The translations under genes and the position numbers were made by a program. A stretch of 64,000 nucleotides of DNA, taken from positions 62,001-126,000 of the forward strand of contig JAWBKZ010000002.1 in the NCBI GenBank assembly GCA_038831005.1. The letters run 5' to 3'. This document shows positions 9,567-18,445 of this stretch, one piece after another. Every line of letters starts with the position of its first letter. Position 1 is the stretch's first letter. The stretch comes from Ignisphaera sp. Its GTDB lineage: Archaea > Thermoproteota > Thermoprotei_A > Sulfolobales > Ignisphaeraceae. A model generated the notes under the pieces. That model saw nothing but the letters and a program-made list of their open reading frames with translations, ran no database searches and was not told the origin of the DNA.

Positions 9567-10484
9567 ATGAGTGTTACCGATATAATGAGATTTATAGGGA
9601 ATACACCCATACTTGAGCTCACTAGAATTAGACCCTTTAACAACTGTAGGCTATTGGTTAAACTTGAATACTTTAACCCTACCGGTAGTCATAAAGATAG
9701 AATTGCTCTATATATGGTTAAGAGTGCTATAGAAAAGTACGGTCTCAAAGAAGGAGATATTGTGGTTGAAGCTTCTAGCGGTAATACAGCTATATCTGTA
9801 ACCTTTATAGCTAAAAGATTTGGTCTAATCCCTATTATCGTAGTTCCTAAAGCTACAAGTGTAAATAAGGTACGTTTATTGAAGCTCATGGGTGCTGAAG
9901 TAGTTTTTGGTAATGAAGATCCATCATCTCCAAACTATTATCTTAAGCTTGCTGAAGATATAGCTAAAGAAAGAGGTGGTGTATTCCTAAATCAGTATGC
10001 AAATCCCGCGAACGTTAGGGCACACTATGAAACTACAGCTGTTGAGATATGGAATCAGTTGAACGGATCTATAGATTGTTTCGTTATGGGTGTTGGTACA
10101 GGAGGAACGATTACAGGTGTCGGTAGGTATCTTAAAGAGAGAAAGAGGGATGTAGTAATTGTTGCAGTTACTCCAAAAGGATCAAAACTTGCTGGAGGAC
10201 CTGGTATAGATAGAATAGAGGGACTTCTACACAAAGATATAGCACCACTACTAGATAGAAGCATCATAGACAAGGTTATAGAAGTTCCTTATTCCGAAGC
10301 ACTAGATATGTCATTGAGGTTAGTTAGAGATGAAGGAGTCTTAGGTGGAATATCCTCGGGAGCAAATATTGTTGGTGCATTAAAGATATCGAAAGAGCTA
10401 GAACCTAGATCAACTATAGTTACGCTTATTGTTGATTCAATCTTTAGATACATAGACTTATTGGAACAGAATATCATGATGTAA
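9567..10484 (+). CDS. PLP-dependent cysteine synthase-type enzyme
   Basis: A fold-type II PLP enzyme of the CysK/CysM family, 305 residues. The Schiff-base lysine is in PTGSHKDRIA (about residue 44), the substrate loop is ASSGNTAIS, and the phosphate-binding loop is GVGTGGTITGVGRYL (about 175). This family makes cysteine from O-acetylserine or O-phosphoserine and sulfide; crenarchaeal members often prefer O-phosphoserine, which cannot be decided here. The gene converges on the MtrH-like gene and seems to be transcribed alone. Confidence 0.88.
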   Translation: MSVTDIMRFIGNTPILELTRIRPFNNCRLLVKLEYFNPTGSHKDRIALYMVKSAIEKYGLKEGDIVVEASSGNTAISVTFIAKRFGLIPIIVVPKATSVNKVRLLKLMGAEVVFGNEDPSSPNYYLKLAEDIAKERGGVFLNQYANPANVRAHYETTAVEIWNQLNGSIDCFVMGVGTGGTITGVGRYLKERKRDVVIVAVTPKGSKLAGGPGIDRIEGLLHKDIAPLLDRSIIDKVIEVPYSEALDMSLRLVRDEGVLGGISSGANIVGALKISKELEPRSTIVTLIVDSIFRYIDLLEQNIMM

Positions 10485-10539
10485 AGTACATCAATCATTT
10501 ATTTGGCTGGAGAGAACGATCTGTGGATTGAAAAACAAT

Positions 10540-11418
10540 CTATATATGTATTGTCTGATTCATTCGCTTTAGATATCTATAGGAGGTATATATAGTGTAG
10601 ACTGATGGAAAGATATCGATAGCTGCCTCGATAGGTCCATAGAGCAAGAAGTCTGCTCCTACAACAATTGTTGCAAGATTAGATGCAAGCTCACATACCT
10701 TAACTCCTTCACTACCAAATCTCTCTTTAAATGATTTTCTCTGCGCCGATATAGCATTATGCGCACCACATCCAAAAGGTAGTCCATATCTTTTCTTAAC
10801 CTCTATGCCTGTTTTCATAGCTATTGATAGAGTAGGTATATCTATGACAAAAGTGTCTACAAGAAGTTTGCTAATACCATAGATCTTGGTTTTCTCAAGC
10901 ATTATTTCAAGGCTCTTCAGCCTTGCTTCAACATCTAGGACTTTATCTGTATAGAGCAGTAGCACAGCTTTATCAATACCATTTTCTTGAATAATTTTGT
11001 ATTCTTCATCTTTTGATTTAGCCGTTAAAGAGTTATATATAGCTCTATCAGTTAGACCAACTTCTTTAACATGTTTTAGCGCAGCTGTAGCTACAGCTAT
11101 ATCGCTTAAAGCATCAACTAGTATTGGGGCTTGTGTTACAGTTGCAACAAAATCTATATACTTAACTATAGCTTCAGCAGTACTTCCAACTACATCGAAC
11201 ATATAAGGTATCTTGGTTTTATCTGATAACTCCTCTACCTTCTTTATAAGAGCTTCAGCTTCTGATTTATTGAATATCCCCTTTTTCTCGTCTTCAACAA
11301 TTTTATGTCTATGGTAGAATATAGATCCTATTAGTATAGGTGGATTCTCTCCCGGCTGTCCTCCTATCTTTAAACCCTTTATTTCAAATATCTTTTGCTC
11401 AAATGAGTATCTAAACAT
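10540..11418 (-). CDS. MtrH-like tetrahydropterin S-methyltransferase subunit
   Basis: A 292-residue homologue of MtrH. In methanogens this subunit moves a methyl group from tetrahydromethanopterin to the corrinoid of the Mtr complex. Diagnostic stretches are FEIKGLKIGGQPGENPPILI at the N-terminus, DVVGSTAEAI, and GLPFGCGAHNAIS with ADFLLYGPIEAA at the C-terminus. It has a TIM-barrel length and no membrane helix. No other Mtr subunit or corrinoid protein gene lies in the window. A role in methyl transfer from a tetrahydropterin to a corrinoid protein or towards methionine is inference. Confidence 0.85.
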   Translation of the reverse strand: MFRYSFEQKIFEIKGLKIGGQPGENPPILIGSIFYHRHKIVEDEKKGIFNKSEAEALIKKVEELSDKTKIPYMFDVVGSTAEAIVKYIDFVATVTQAPILVDALSDIAVATAALKHVKEVGLTDRAIYNSLTAKSKDEEYKIIQENGIDKAVLLLYTDKVLDVEARLKSLEIMLEKTKIYGISKLLVDTFVIDIPTLSIAMKTGIEVKKRYGLPFGCGAHNAISAQRKSFKERFGSEGVKVCELASNLATIVVGADFLLYGPIEAAIDIFPSVYTIYTSYRYLKRMNQTIHI

Positions 11419-11507
11419 TTCAACACCCCAATAAACTTCATGTCATGTGAACTAATATTAAAGCTTATTACAATATATCTATGTATTTATTTGTAGAGTG
11501 GTAAAGG

Positions 11508-12518
11508 TTGGACATAGGTATTATTGAGGGTTTCTTCTTTAAGCTCAGAGAAGGAGACATATTCTATGCAAAAGGAGTTACACATCCATTAGGTAGTGTT
11601 GTTTCTTTCCCTAAGTATGTTGTTGATGTTAATGGTGATAGAGTTGACAGAAATGGTATGAGATACAAAAAGATATCGAGTATAAATGAAGAATACAACT
11701 ATGCTACATCTATATACACCAAATATATTAAGCATGATGAATTTTTCTGTAGAAGTATTGTCTTGGTACCTACTACAGATATAGCCAAGATATATAATCC
11801 TGTGAAGAAAGCTGAAGAACTCATAGAGTTATCTACATCAGATGCAACATTAACTGATGTAAAGGATATGGTGGTAGACATAATTGATTCTACAGGAGTT
11901 AAAGCCATTGGCGTTTCTGGCTCTGTTCTTGTAGAGCTACATAGAGCTGATTCTGATATAGACATTGTTATCTATGGTAGGAATAACGGATTTAGAGTCT
12001 ATAGCTATCTTAAAGAAGTTGTAGATAGAGACCATAGATACCGTAGATACACTAAAGAAACTCTCAAACAACTTTACTTAAGAAGAGCTATAGAGACTCC
12101 TATAACTTTCGATCAGATGCTTTATCAAGAATCTAGGAGGCTACTTGAAGGGTTTTTCAAGAATAGAGAGTATTTCATAAGGTTAGTTAAATATCCGTGG
12201 GAAGAACCTCAATACGGCACCTATAGATGCAAAAAGTTAGGTAAAGCTCTCCTTAAACTCAGAATTGTAGACTCTAAGGACTCCATATATACACCATGTA
12301 GATATAGAGTAGAGATTGTTGAACATGATTATGGTGTGAAAGTAGATAATGTTACTGAGGTGTACAGCTTAAGAGGACGATTCAACGAGATTGCTACTGA
12401 AGATGATATTGTTGAGGCATATGGAACAATAGAACTTGTAGAGACTATCAATGGAAGAACCCATCATAGGCTTTATCTAGGTGATGAAAATGATTATATG
12501 GTGGTTATACAGAGATGA
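11508..12518 (+). CDS. Nucleotidyltransferase-fold (Pol beta superfamily) protein
   Basis: A 336-residue protein with a central Pol-beta-type nucleotidyltransferase motif. GVSGSVLVELHRADSDIDI (about 143-161) carries the GS and the paired aspartates that bind metal. The N-terminal 130 residues and C-terminal 150 residues are unassigned. It matches a family of uncharacterised archaeal nucleotidyltransferases. The start is TTG at 11508, and a TATA-like AATATATC near 11472-11480 makes the message leaderless. Its 3' end overlaps that of the phosphatase gene by 14 bases. Confidence 0.7.
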   Translation: MDIGIIEGFFFKLREGDIFYAKGVTHPLGSVVSFPKYVVDVNGDRVDRNGMRYKKISSINEEYNYATSIYTKYIKHDEFFCRSIVLVPTTDIAKIYNPVKKAEELIELSTSDATLTDVKDMVVDIIDSTGVKAIGVSGSVLVELHRADSDIDIVIYGRNNGFRVYSYLKEVVDRDHRYRRYTKETLKQLYLRRAIETPITFDQMLYQESRRLLEGFFKNREYFIRLVKYPWEEPQYGTYRCKKLGKALLKLRIVDSKDSIYTPCRYRVEIVEHDYGVKVDNVTEVYSLRGRFNEIATEDDIVEAYGTIELVETINGRTHHRLYLGDENDYMVVIQR

Positions 12519-13431
12519 TGTTGTTTTTAATGACATTTTCAAGTGATTCATTACTATCTTCATCTAGATTATCTAGGTGAAGCTTTAGACATGAAGCACA
12601 ACTATTGCCATAGTGGCCCTTCATACTGAATAATGTTAGCACTTTACCGTCATGACTAAAACGATACCCATTAACAGGTTCATGTCCTCTCACGATGAGC
12701 TTTATGTTGAGTTTCCTTAATGTTTGTTTTGTTATCGGTATACCCCATAACTTACCCGCTCCTCTATAACTATCCACATACTCTATATCGTTTTCAATAG
12801 GGTCGCTCCACAGCATATCTTCTATAGCTTCAATATCGTTTTCAATAGAAAGTATCTCATGAGGATCCTCAAATTTCTGTACACGTTTAATTGGAGGACC
12901 ACCATGAACAGCGAACAGTTTTCCATATATGTATAGAGCTAACGGCATATAGTTGAACAATTCTCTACTAAGTTCATAGAGCTCTAGCCCATCAGCTTTC
13001 CCAAACCTATGTACAAGATAATGTATGTAGTCATGGGGATATGGAACAAGATGAGGTACGGGTTCATGGTTTCCTCGTAAAGTTATGACTCTACTGGGGT
13101 ACTCGTTCTTAAGTAGAGATATGAGTGCGAGCACCTCTAATTGGTTTTCACCTCTATCTATATAATCTCCAAGGAATACAGCATACCATCCATTCCTTAA
13201 GAGCTCTAGTAACCTTGTTTCTTTAATCAATAAATAGAGTGTGTGTAGATCTCCATGTATATCTCCAAAGAATACGGCTTTATCGATATTGTTCGAGACA
13301 ATAACCATCTTCTTGTCCATCATATTATATTCAAACTCTAGTTGATCCTTAAACTTCTTCAATATATCTCTATACTCATTGTAGTTACTGCATGACTCGA
13401 TAGCTTTATTAGCCAAGTCATCTAGATCCAT
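12505..13431 (-). CDS. PPP-family protein phosphatase
   Basis: A 308-residue metallophosphatase of the PPP Ser/Thr phosphatase family. The three signature blocks are present: GDIHGDLHTL (about 74), GDYIDRGENQ (about 107) and LRGNHEP (about 138). AVHGGPP and VRGHEPVNGY supply later metal ligands. A Cys pair near the C-terminus (CASC) is unusual. It probably removes phosphate from serine or threonine in proteins; the window also encodes a COG2112 kinase, but no direct link is shown. The gene overlaps the convergent nucleotidyltransferase gene. Confidence 0.88.
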   Translation of the reverse strand: MDLDDLANKAIESCSNYNEYRDILKKFKDQLEFEYNMMDKKMVIVSNNIDKAVFFGDIHGDLHTLYLLIKETRLLELLRNGWYAVFLGDYIDRGENQLEVLALISLLKNEYPSRVITLRGNHEPVPHLVPYPHDYIHYLVHRFGKADGLELYELSRELFNYMPLALYIYGKLFAVHGGPPIKRVQKFEDPHEILSIENDIEAIEDMLWSDPIENDIEYVDSYRGAGKLWGIPITKQTLRKLNIKLIVRGHEPVNGYRFSHDGKVLTLFSMKGHYGNSCASCLKLHLDNLDEDSNESLENVIKNNIISV

Positions 13432-13817
13432 GAGCCTTACCTCTTTGTACCATCTACGTGTTTAGGTATATAACCATTAACGATTTCCCTCTATCTTCAG
13501 GCCATACTATAAATCCTTCAGTCTTAATGAATATACCTTTACTATGTTACTCTATTGCACATCTGGTGAATATCCAGATAATTAGCTTATGTGTAGCGAA
13601 ATCTCCGCCAAATGGCATTCATTCTCATATCTACTTACTAATAAATGAAATATCTATATTGGGATACATTGTTGGTAATCCTTGTAGCAGCCAATGACTA
13701 GATAACTATATAGTTTATATGTATAAACATGTATCAGCTAGTTATACTGATATAAACTTATTATATCTACCCTTAGCTAGAGTTACTAGTATAGCCAAAT
13801 CAAAGAGGCTTGAATTC

Positions 13818-14756
13818 ATGTCTAAGGAAAGTGGTATACCTATTAAATGGCCTCCTTATGTATGGTTCAACGGATCTATAGTTAAATGGGATGAAGCTAA
13901 AGTTCACGTGTTTTCACATGCTCTCCACTATGGTACTGGCGTTTTCGAGGGTATAAGGGGTTATTACGATAATGGGTTTATCAAGATATTCAGATTAGAG
14001 GATCATATAGTGAGATTGTATAGATCAGCAAAAATCATCTATATGGATATTCCGTATCCTATGAGGAGGCTTATAGATGCAACTATAGAGCTTGTGAAAG
14101 CAAATAAGTTTAGAAACGATATATACATAAGACCTATAGCCTTTAGAGGATTAGGGAGTTTTGGTTTAAGAGCTCAGAATCCCGTGGATGTAGCTATAAT
14201 ATCTGTAGAATTTGGTAAATATCTTAAACCTAATGGAATAAGGTGTATGGTATCGTCATGGAGAAAACCAGCGCCAGATTCAATACCTGTTGAAGCTAAA
14301 GCAACAGGTATTTATCTGCTTTACCATTTAACGGCTTTAGAAGCCCATATAAATGGTTATGATGAAGCTGTACTGCTTGATAGCGAAGGCTATGTAGCTG
14401 AAGGTTCTGGCGAAAACATATTTATAGTCAAGAACGGTGAATTAATAACACCTCCTGTTTATAACAGTATTCTAGAGGGAATAACCAGGGATACCGTTAT
14501 TACTCTAGCAAAAGAAGTATTAGGTATAAAGGTTAAAGAGAGAAGAATTAGGCGTGCAGAGCTATACACTAGTGATGAAGTTTTCTTCACAGGTACAGCT
14601 GCAGAAATAACACCCATTATAGAGATAGATGGTAGAACTGTAGGGAATGGTAATGTGGGTGAAGTTACTAAAAAGTTGATGGACCTCTATAGAGAAGTGG
14701 CGTTAGGTAAGATCGAGAGATATATACATTGGGTCACATCAGTAGCCATAGACTAG
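13818..14756 (+). CDS. ilvE: Branched-chain amino acid aminotransferase
   Basis: A fold-type IV PLP aminotransferase that makes valine, leucine and isoleucine from their keto acids with glutamate. Landmarks are HALHYGTGVFEGIRGY, a VEAKATGIYL segment with the probable PLP-binding lysine, EGSGENIF, and FFTGTAAEITP. The open frame starts at 13719, but the ATG at 13818 gives the usual length (312 residues). That start is preceded by GAGG at 13805-13808, and a TATA-like element at 13758-13767 places the transcript start between the two ATGs. Confidence 0.9.
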   Translation: MSKESGIPIKWPPYVWFNGSIVKWDEAKVHVFSHALHYGTGVFEGIRGYYDNGFIKIFRLEDHIVRLYRSAKIIYMDIPYPMRRLIDATIELVKANKFRNDIYIRPIAFRGLGSFGLRAQNPVDVAIISVEFGKYLKPNGIRCMVSSWRKPAPDSIPVEAKATGIYLLYHLTALEAHINGYDEAVLLDSEGYVAEGSGENIFIVKNGELITPPVYNSILEGITRDTVITLAKEVLGIKVKERRIRRAELYTSDEVFFTGTAAEITPIIEIDGRTVGNGNVGEVTKKLMDLYREVALGKIERYIHWVTSVAID

Positions 14757-14838
14757 GTAGCCAATCCTAGATTTAAATAAACGTGTATATATCGCTCTAT
14801 TACTATCTTTATTTAATACATATAGTGTTTTCAAAAGC

Positions 14839-14848
14839 CTTATATATT
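14839..14848 (+). promoter_or_regulatory. TATA box of the purP-purB-purP operon
   Basis: CTTATATATT with an AAAAGC purine-rich stretch just upstream (BRE-like). Its centre is about 28 bases before the TTG at 14872, so transcription should begin at the start codon and the message is leaderless. This supports TTG at 14872 as the first codon. Confidence 0.65.
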
Positions 14849-14871
14849 GAGACTAGCTATGATTAATCCGG

Positions 14872-15996
14872 TTGAGATATTTGGATAAGAAGTTTAATCC
14901 CAAGGAACTGTTGGAGAGTTATAGCCTAGATATGGACCACCTAAGCATATCGACAATAGCAAGTCATTCAGCTCTTGACCTATTTGATGGCGCTAAAGAT
15001 GAGGGATTCAGAACTGTAGCTATTTGTCAGAAAGGTAGAGAGACACCTTATCTTAGATTCAGAAGAATTGTGGATCACCCTATAATTCTCGATAGGTTCG
15101 CAGATATAGTTAATGAAAATGTTGTATCCACTCTCAGACTCTACAACTCTATATTCGTACCCAACAGAAGTTTCTCAGTGTATGTAGGTTATGAAAACAT
15201 TGAAAAGCGGTTCAATATCCCTATATTTGGGAATAGGTACCTCCTTAGATATGAGGAAAGAGTAGGTGAAAAAACATACTACAGACTACTAGATGTAGCT
15301 GGTATAAGGAGACCCAAAACCTTTAACGAACCAAATGAGATAGATAGACCAGTCATGGTTAAGATGCCTCACGCCAAAAAGAGGGTTGAGAGAGGCTTTT
15401 TTGTAGCTGTTGATAAAGATGATTTTTGGAAGAAGTTCCAAAAACTCGTTGCTGATGGTATCATCAGCGAAAAAGATCTCGATAAAGCCTCTATAGAGGA
15501 ACTTGTTATAGGAGCACACTTCAATGTTAACTACTTTAGAAGTATTGCTAGAAGAGATACAGAGTTGATAAGTATTGATAGAAGGCTTCAAACCAATGTT
15601 GATGGATTCCTCAAGTTACCGGCAGAAATTCAGCTTGAGCTGAAGGAGTACATAGATATAGAGATGATAGAGATAGGTCACGAGATGGCGACAATTAGAG
15701 AGAGTATGCTTGAGAAGCTCTTCATGATAGGCGATAGATTTGTTGAAGCTGTAGAAAGAGTAGAGCCTCCCGGAGTAATAGGGCCATTCACATTACAACT
15801 CTTTGTTACACCTGATATGGATGTAGTTGTTTTCGATGTAGCTCTAAGGATAGGTGGTGGTACGAATGTGCACATGGGTATAGGTAGTCAGTATAGTAAG
15901 CTCTATTTCGGTAAGCCGATAAGTATGGGTAGACGTATAGCTATGGAGATAAAGGACTGTATATATATGAACTGTATTGAAGAAATAATTACATGA
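14872..15996 (+). CDS. purP: PurP, formate-dependent FAICAR synthetase (divergent copy)
   Basis: ATP-grasp enzyme of the PurP family, which formylates AICAR with formate and ATP to FAICAR in archaeal purine synthesis. Family blocks are IASHSALDLFDGAKDEGF, PIFGNRYLLRYE, and GVIGPFTLQLF. In the ATP-grasp loop this copy reads MPHAKKRVERGFF, where the second copy in the operon has a glycine-rich loop. The change suggests altered nucleotide handling or function. It starts with TTG (leaderless) and lies 13 bases before purB. Whether it still makes FAICAR is open. Confidence 0.85.
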   Translation: MRYLDKKFNPKELLESYSLDMDHLSISTIASHSALDLFDGAKDEGFRTVAICQKGRETPYLRFRRIVDHPIILDRFADIVNENVVSTLRLYNSIFVPNRSFSVYVGYENIEKRFNIPIFGNRYLLRYEERVGEKTYYRLLDVAGIRRPKTFNEPNEIDRPVMVKMPHAKKRVERGFFVAVDKDDFWKKFQKLVADGIISEKDLDKASIEELVIGAHFNVNYFRSIARRDTELISIDRRLQTNVDGFLKLPAEIQLELKEYIDIEMIEIGHEMATIRESMLEKLFMIGDRFVEAVERVEPPGVIGPFTLQLFVTPDMDVVVFDVALRIGGGTNVHMGIGSQYSKLYFGKPISMGRRIAMEIKDCIYMNCIEEIIT

Positions 15997-16009
15997 TAGA
16001 GGTGATTCT

Positions 16010-17365
16010 ATGTCTCTAGACTTTATGTGTACCTTAGAGTGGAGATATGGATCAGAAGAGATGAGGGAATTATTTAGAGCAGAATCGATAGTAAAACACT
16101 ATATACTTGTTGAAAAAGCTCTTATAGTTGGTCTATCTAAGGCTGGTTTAGTACCTAGAGAATGTGTAGAGGTTGTCGAAAAATGTTCTGAAAACATGAA
16201 AGCTTCTGAAATGTATTCACGGGAAAAAGATCTAGGCCATGATGTCGCATCTCTTGCGTATATATTGGGTGAAAGATGTGGTGAATGTGGTAGATATATA
16301 CATCTTGGAGCTACATCATACGATATTGTGGATACTTCTTGGGCCTTGATATTAAGGGAGGCTCTAAACATTATTATGAATAGATTGAGGAAAACCATAT
16401 ACATGATTATAGATCTAGTTGAAAAACATAGGGATACACTCATGGTTGGACGAACACATGGACAGCATGCGATACCAATGACATTTGGATTCAAGATGGC
16501 GAACTATGTATATGAATTCACTAGAAGCTACGAGAGGTTGTGTGAATCTAGCAAAAGGGTTGTTAAGGGCAAGATTAGTGGAGCTGTTGGAACGATGGCT
16601 GCATGGAGTGGAAAGGGACTTGAGGTCGAGAAGTATACCCTAGAGTATCTACGTCTCGAGCCCCATATAATTTCTACACAGGTAGCTCCTAGAGATGGTT
16701 TTGCTGAAATTATATCGAATCTGGCTATACTAGCTAGTCAATTGGATAGATTTGCTCTTGAGGTAAGAGAACTTTCGAGACCAGAGATAGGTGAGGTATA
16801 TGAAGCGGTCACGAGGGTGGGAAGTAGTACGATGCCACATAAAAGAAATCCTATTACGGCTGAAAGAATATCAGGATTAGCTAAGATAGCTAGAGCTCTT
16901 GTCTTAACTGCTCTAGAGAATATACCTCTTATGCATGAAAGAGATCTCACAAACAGTAGTAGTGAGAGAATACTAATACCACATATGTTTCTAGTTATAG
17001 ACCAGATACTTCTCGATATGGAGAAGTTGCTCAACACTATATATGTTGATGAAAACGCTATGAGAAGAAACCTAGAGTTAAGTAGAGGAGCTATAATGGC
17101 TGAAGCCGTTATGATCAAACTTGTAGAAAAAGGTATGCCTAGACATATAGCACACAAAAAACTTCAGGAGATTACAAGAAGTATTTCTTCTAATGGATCT
17201 CTTCTAGATCAGCTGATCAACGATACAGAAATAGCTAAATACTTCTCACAAGAAGAGCTTAGAGAGATTCTTGATTATAGAAACTATCTGGGTAACTATA
17301 GAGAGCTTATTGAACGAACAATAAATTACGCTAAGTCCATTATAGAATCTGTATGTACATTGTGA
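16010..17365 (+). CDS. purB: Adenylosuccinate lyase
   Basis: Fumarase/aspartase-superfamily lyase of 451 residues that cleaves SAICAR to AICAR and adenylosuccinate to AMP. Visible motifs are the GATSYDIVDT block (about 101), the GRTHGQHAIP block (about 145), and the signature loop SSTMPHKRNPITAE (about 271) with its catalytic serine. It sits between the two purP genes with gaps of 13 and 6 bases, so lyase and FAICAR synthetase are made from one message. Confidence 0.95.
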   Translation: MSLDFMCTLEWRYGSEEMRELFRAESIVKHYILVEKALIVGLSKAGLVPRECVEVVEKCSENMKASEMYSREKDLGHDVASLAYILGERCGECGRYIHLGATSYDIVDTSWALILREALNIIMNRLRKTIYMIIDLVEKHRDTLMVGRTHGQHAIPMTFGFKMANYVYEFTRSYERLCESSKRVVKGKISGAVGTMAAWSGKGLEVEKYTLEYLRLEPHIISTQVAPRDGFAEIISNLAILASQLDRFALEVRELSRPEIGEVYEAVTRVGSSTMPHKRNPITAERISGLAKIARALVLTALENIPLMHERDLTNSSSERILIPHMFLVIDQILLDMEKLLNTIYVDENAMRRNLELSRGAIMAEAVMIKLVEKGMPRHIAHKKLQEITRSISSNGSLLDQLINDTEIAKYFSQEELREILDYRNYLGNYRELIERTINYAKSIIESVCTL

Positions 17366-17371
17366 AAAACG

Positions 17372-18442
17372 ATGATAAATATAGATAGAGTTATCGCTGG
17401 ATACGATCCAGAAAAGATATCTGTAGCTACTTTAGCAAGTCATTCATCTCTACAGATTCTTCATGGAGCCAAGCTAGAGAAGCTCTCGAGTGTTTTAATA
17501 TGTACTAAAGATAGACTATGGTTCTACAACAACTTTAAGCATCTTATTGACCACGTTATTGTTGTTGAGAGTTGGAGAGATCTCTGTAATGATGAAGTTG
17601 TTCTTCAACTCAGAAGTAGGAATAGTGTTTTGATTCCTCATGGAAGTTATGTCGAGTATGTAGGTTTAGAGTGTGCAGAATATATACCTATTCCTATATT
17701 CGGCTCTAGATATCTGTTTTCAATTGAAGCTAATCAACATAAAAAAATGGCTTTACTTAAGAAAGCAGGTATACCTATTCCAGAAATATTTAATCTAGGG
17801 GATGAAATAACGAAACCAGTCATGGTTAAGCTTCCAGGTGCTAAAGGTGGTAGAGGATACTTTATAGCCATGTCTAAAGATAAAATAATTGAAAAAATTA
17901 ATGAGTACATGAAGAAAGGAATTGTGAAGAATCTTGATGAGATTATAATCCAGGAATACATTGTTGGAGTAACAGCTTATTATCACTACTTCTATAGCCC
18001 TATACTAGATCGTGTTGAGATTCTAGGAGCTGATATAAGATACGAATCAGATATAGATGGTATCAAGAGGATACCTCCAAACATATCGATACATATAGAT
18101 CTAGAGCCAACGTTTACTGTAGTAGGTAATATACCTCTTGTACTTAGAGAAAGCCTCTTACCAAAAGTGCTTGAATATGGTATAAAATTTGTTGAAGCCG
18201 CTAAAAGTTTCGTACCTTCGGGTATTATAGGGCCTTTCTGCCTCGAGAGCATTATAGATAGAGATATGAATATAAAGGTGTTCGAATTCTCAGGTAGAAT
18301 AGTGGCTGGCACCAATCTCTACATAGATGGTAGCCCCTACTCGTATCTCTATTGGAATGAACCTATGAGTACAGGTAGAAGAATTTCAAGAGAGTTGAGA
18401 ATGGCTATAGAGAGGAACGTTCTTCAAAAAGTTCTAACGTAA
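17372..18442 (+). CDS. purP: PurP, FAICAR synthetase (copy with canonical ATP-grasp loop)
   Basis: Second PurP family member, 356 residues. It keeps the glycine-rich ATP-grasp loop VKLPGAKGGRGYF (about 150-162), plus YESDIDGIKRIPPNI and SGIIGPFCLESI near the C-terminus. It is therefore the better candidate for the functional formate-dependent FAICAR synthetase. Conversely, its substrate-side N-terminal region (KDRLWFYNNF) departs from the first copy's GRETPYLRF. The gene follows purB by 6 bases and converges on tldE, with only 3 bases between stops. Confidence 0.88.
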   Translation: MINIDRVIAGYDPEKISVATLASHSSLQILHGAKLEKLSSVLICTKDRLWFYNNFKHLIDHVIVVESWRDLCNDEVVLQLRSRNSVLIPHGSYVEYVGLECAEYIPIPIFGSRYLFSIEANQHKKMALLKKAGIPIPEIFNLGDEITKPVMVKLPGAKGGRGYFIAMSKDKIIEKINEYMKKGIVKNLDEIIIQEYIVGVTAYYHYFYSPILDRVEILGADIRYESDIDGIKRIPPNISIHIDLEPTFTVVGNIPLVLRESLLPKVLEYGIKFVEAAKSFVPSGIIGPFCLESIIDRDMNIKVFEFSGRIVAGTNLYIDGSPYSYLYWNEPMSTGRRISRELRMAIERNVLQKVLT

Positions 18443-18445
18443 TTG

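Noticed and set aside
13458-13697. 79-codon plus-strand open frame upstream of ilvE
   Set aside because: No coherent fold or motif; composition looks like translated non-coding sequence, and the ilvE promoter is found downstream.
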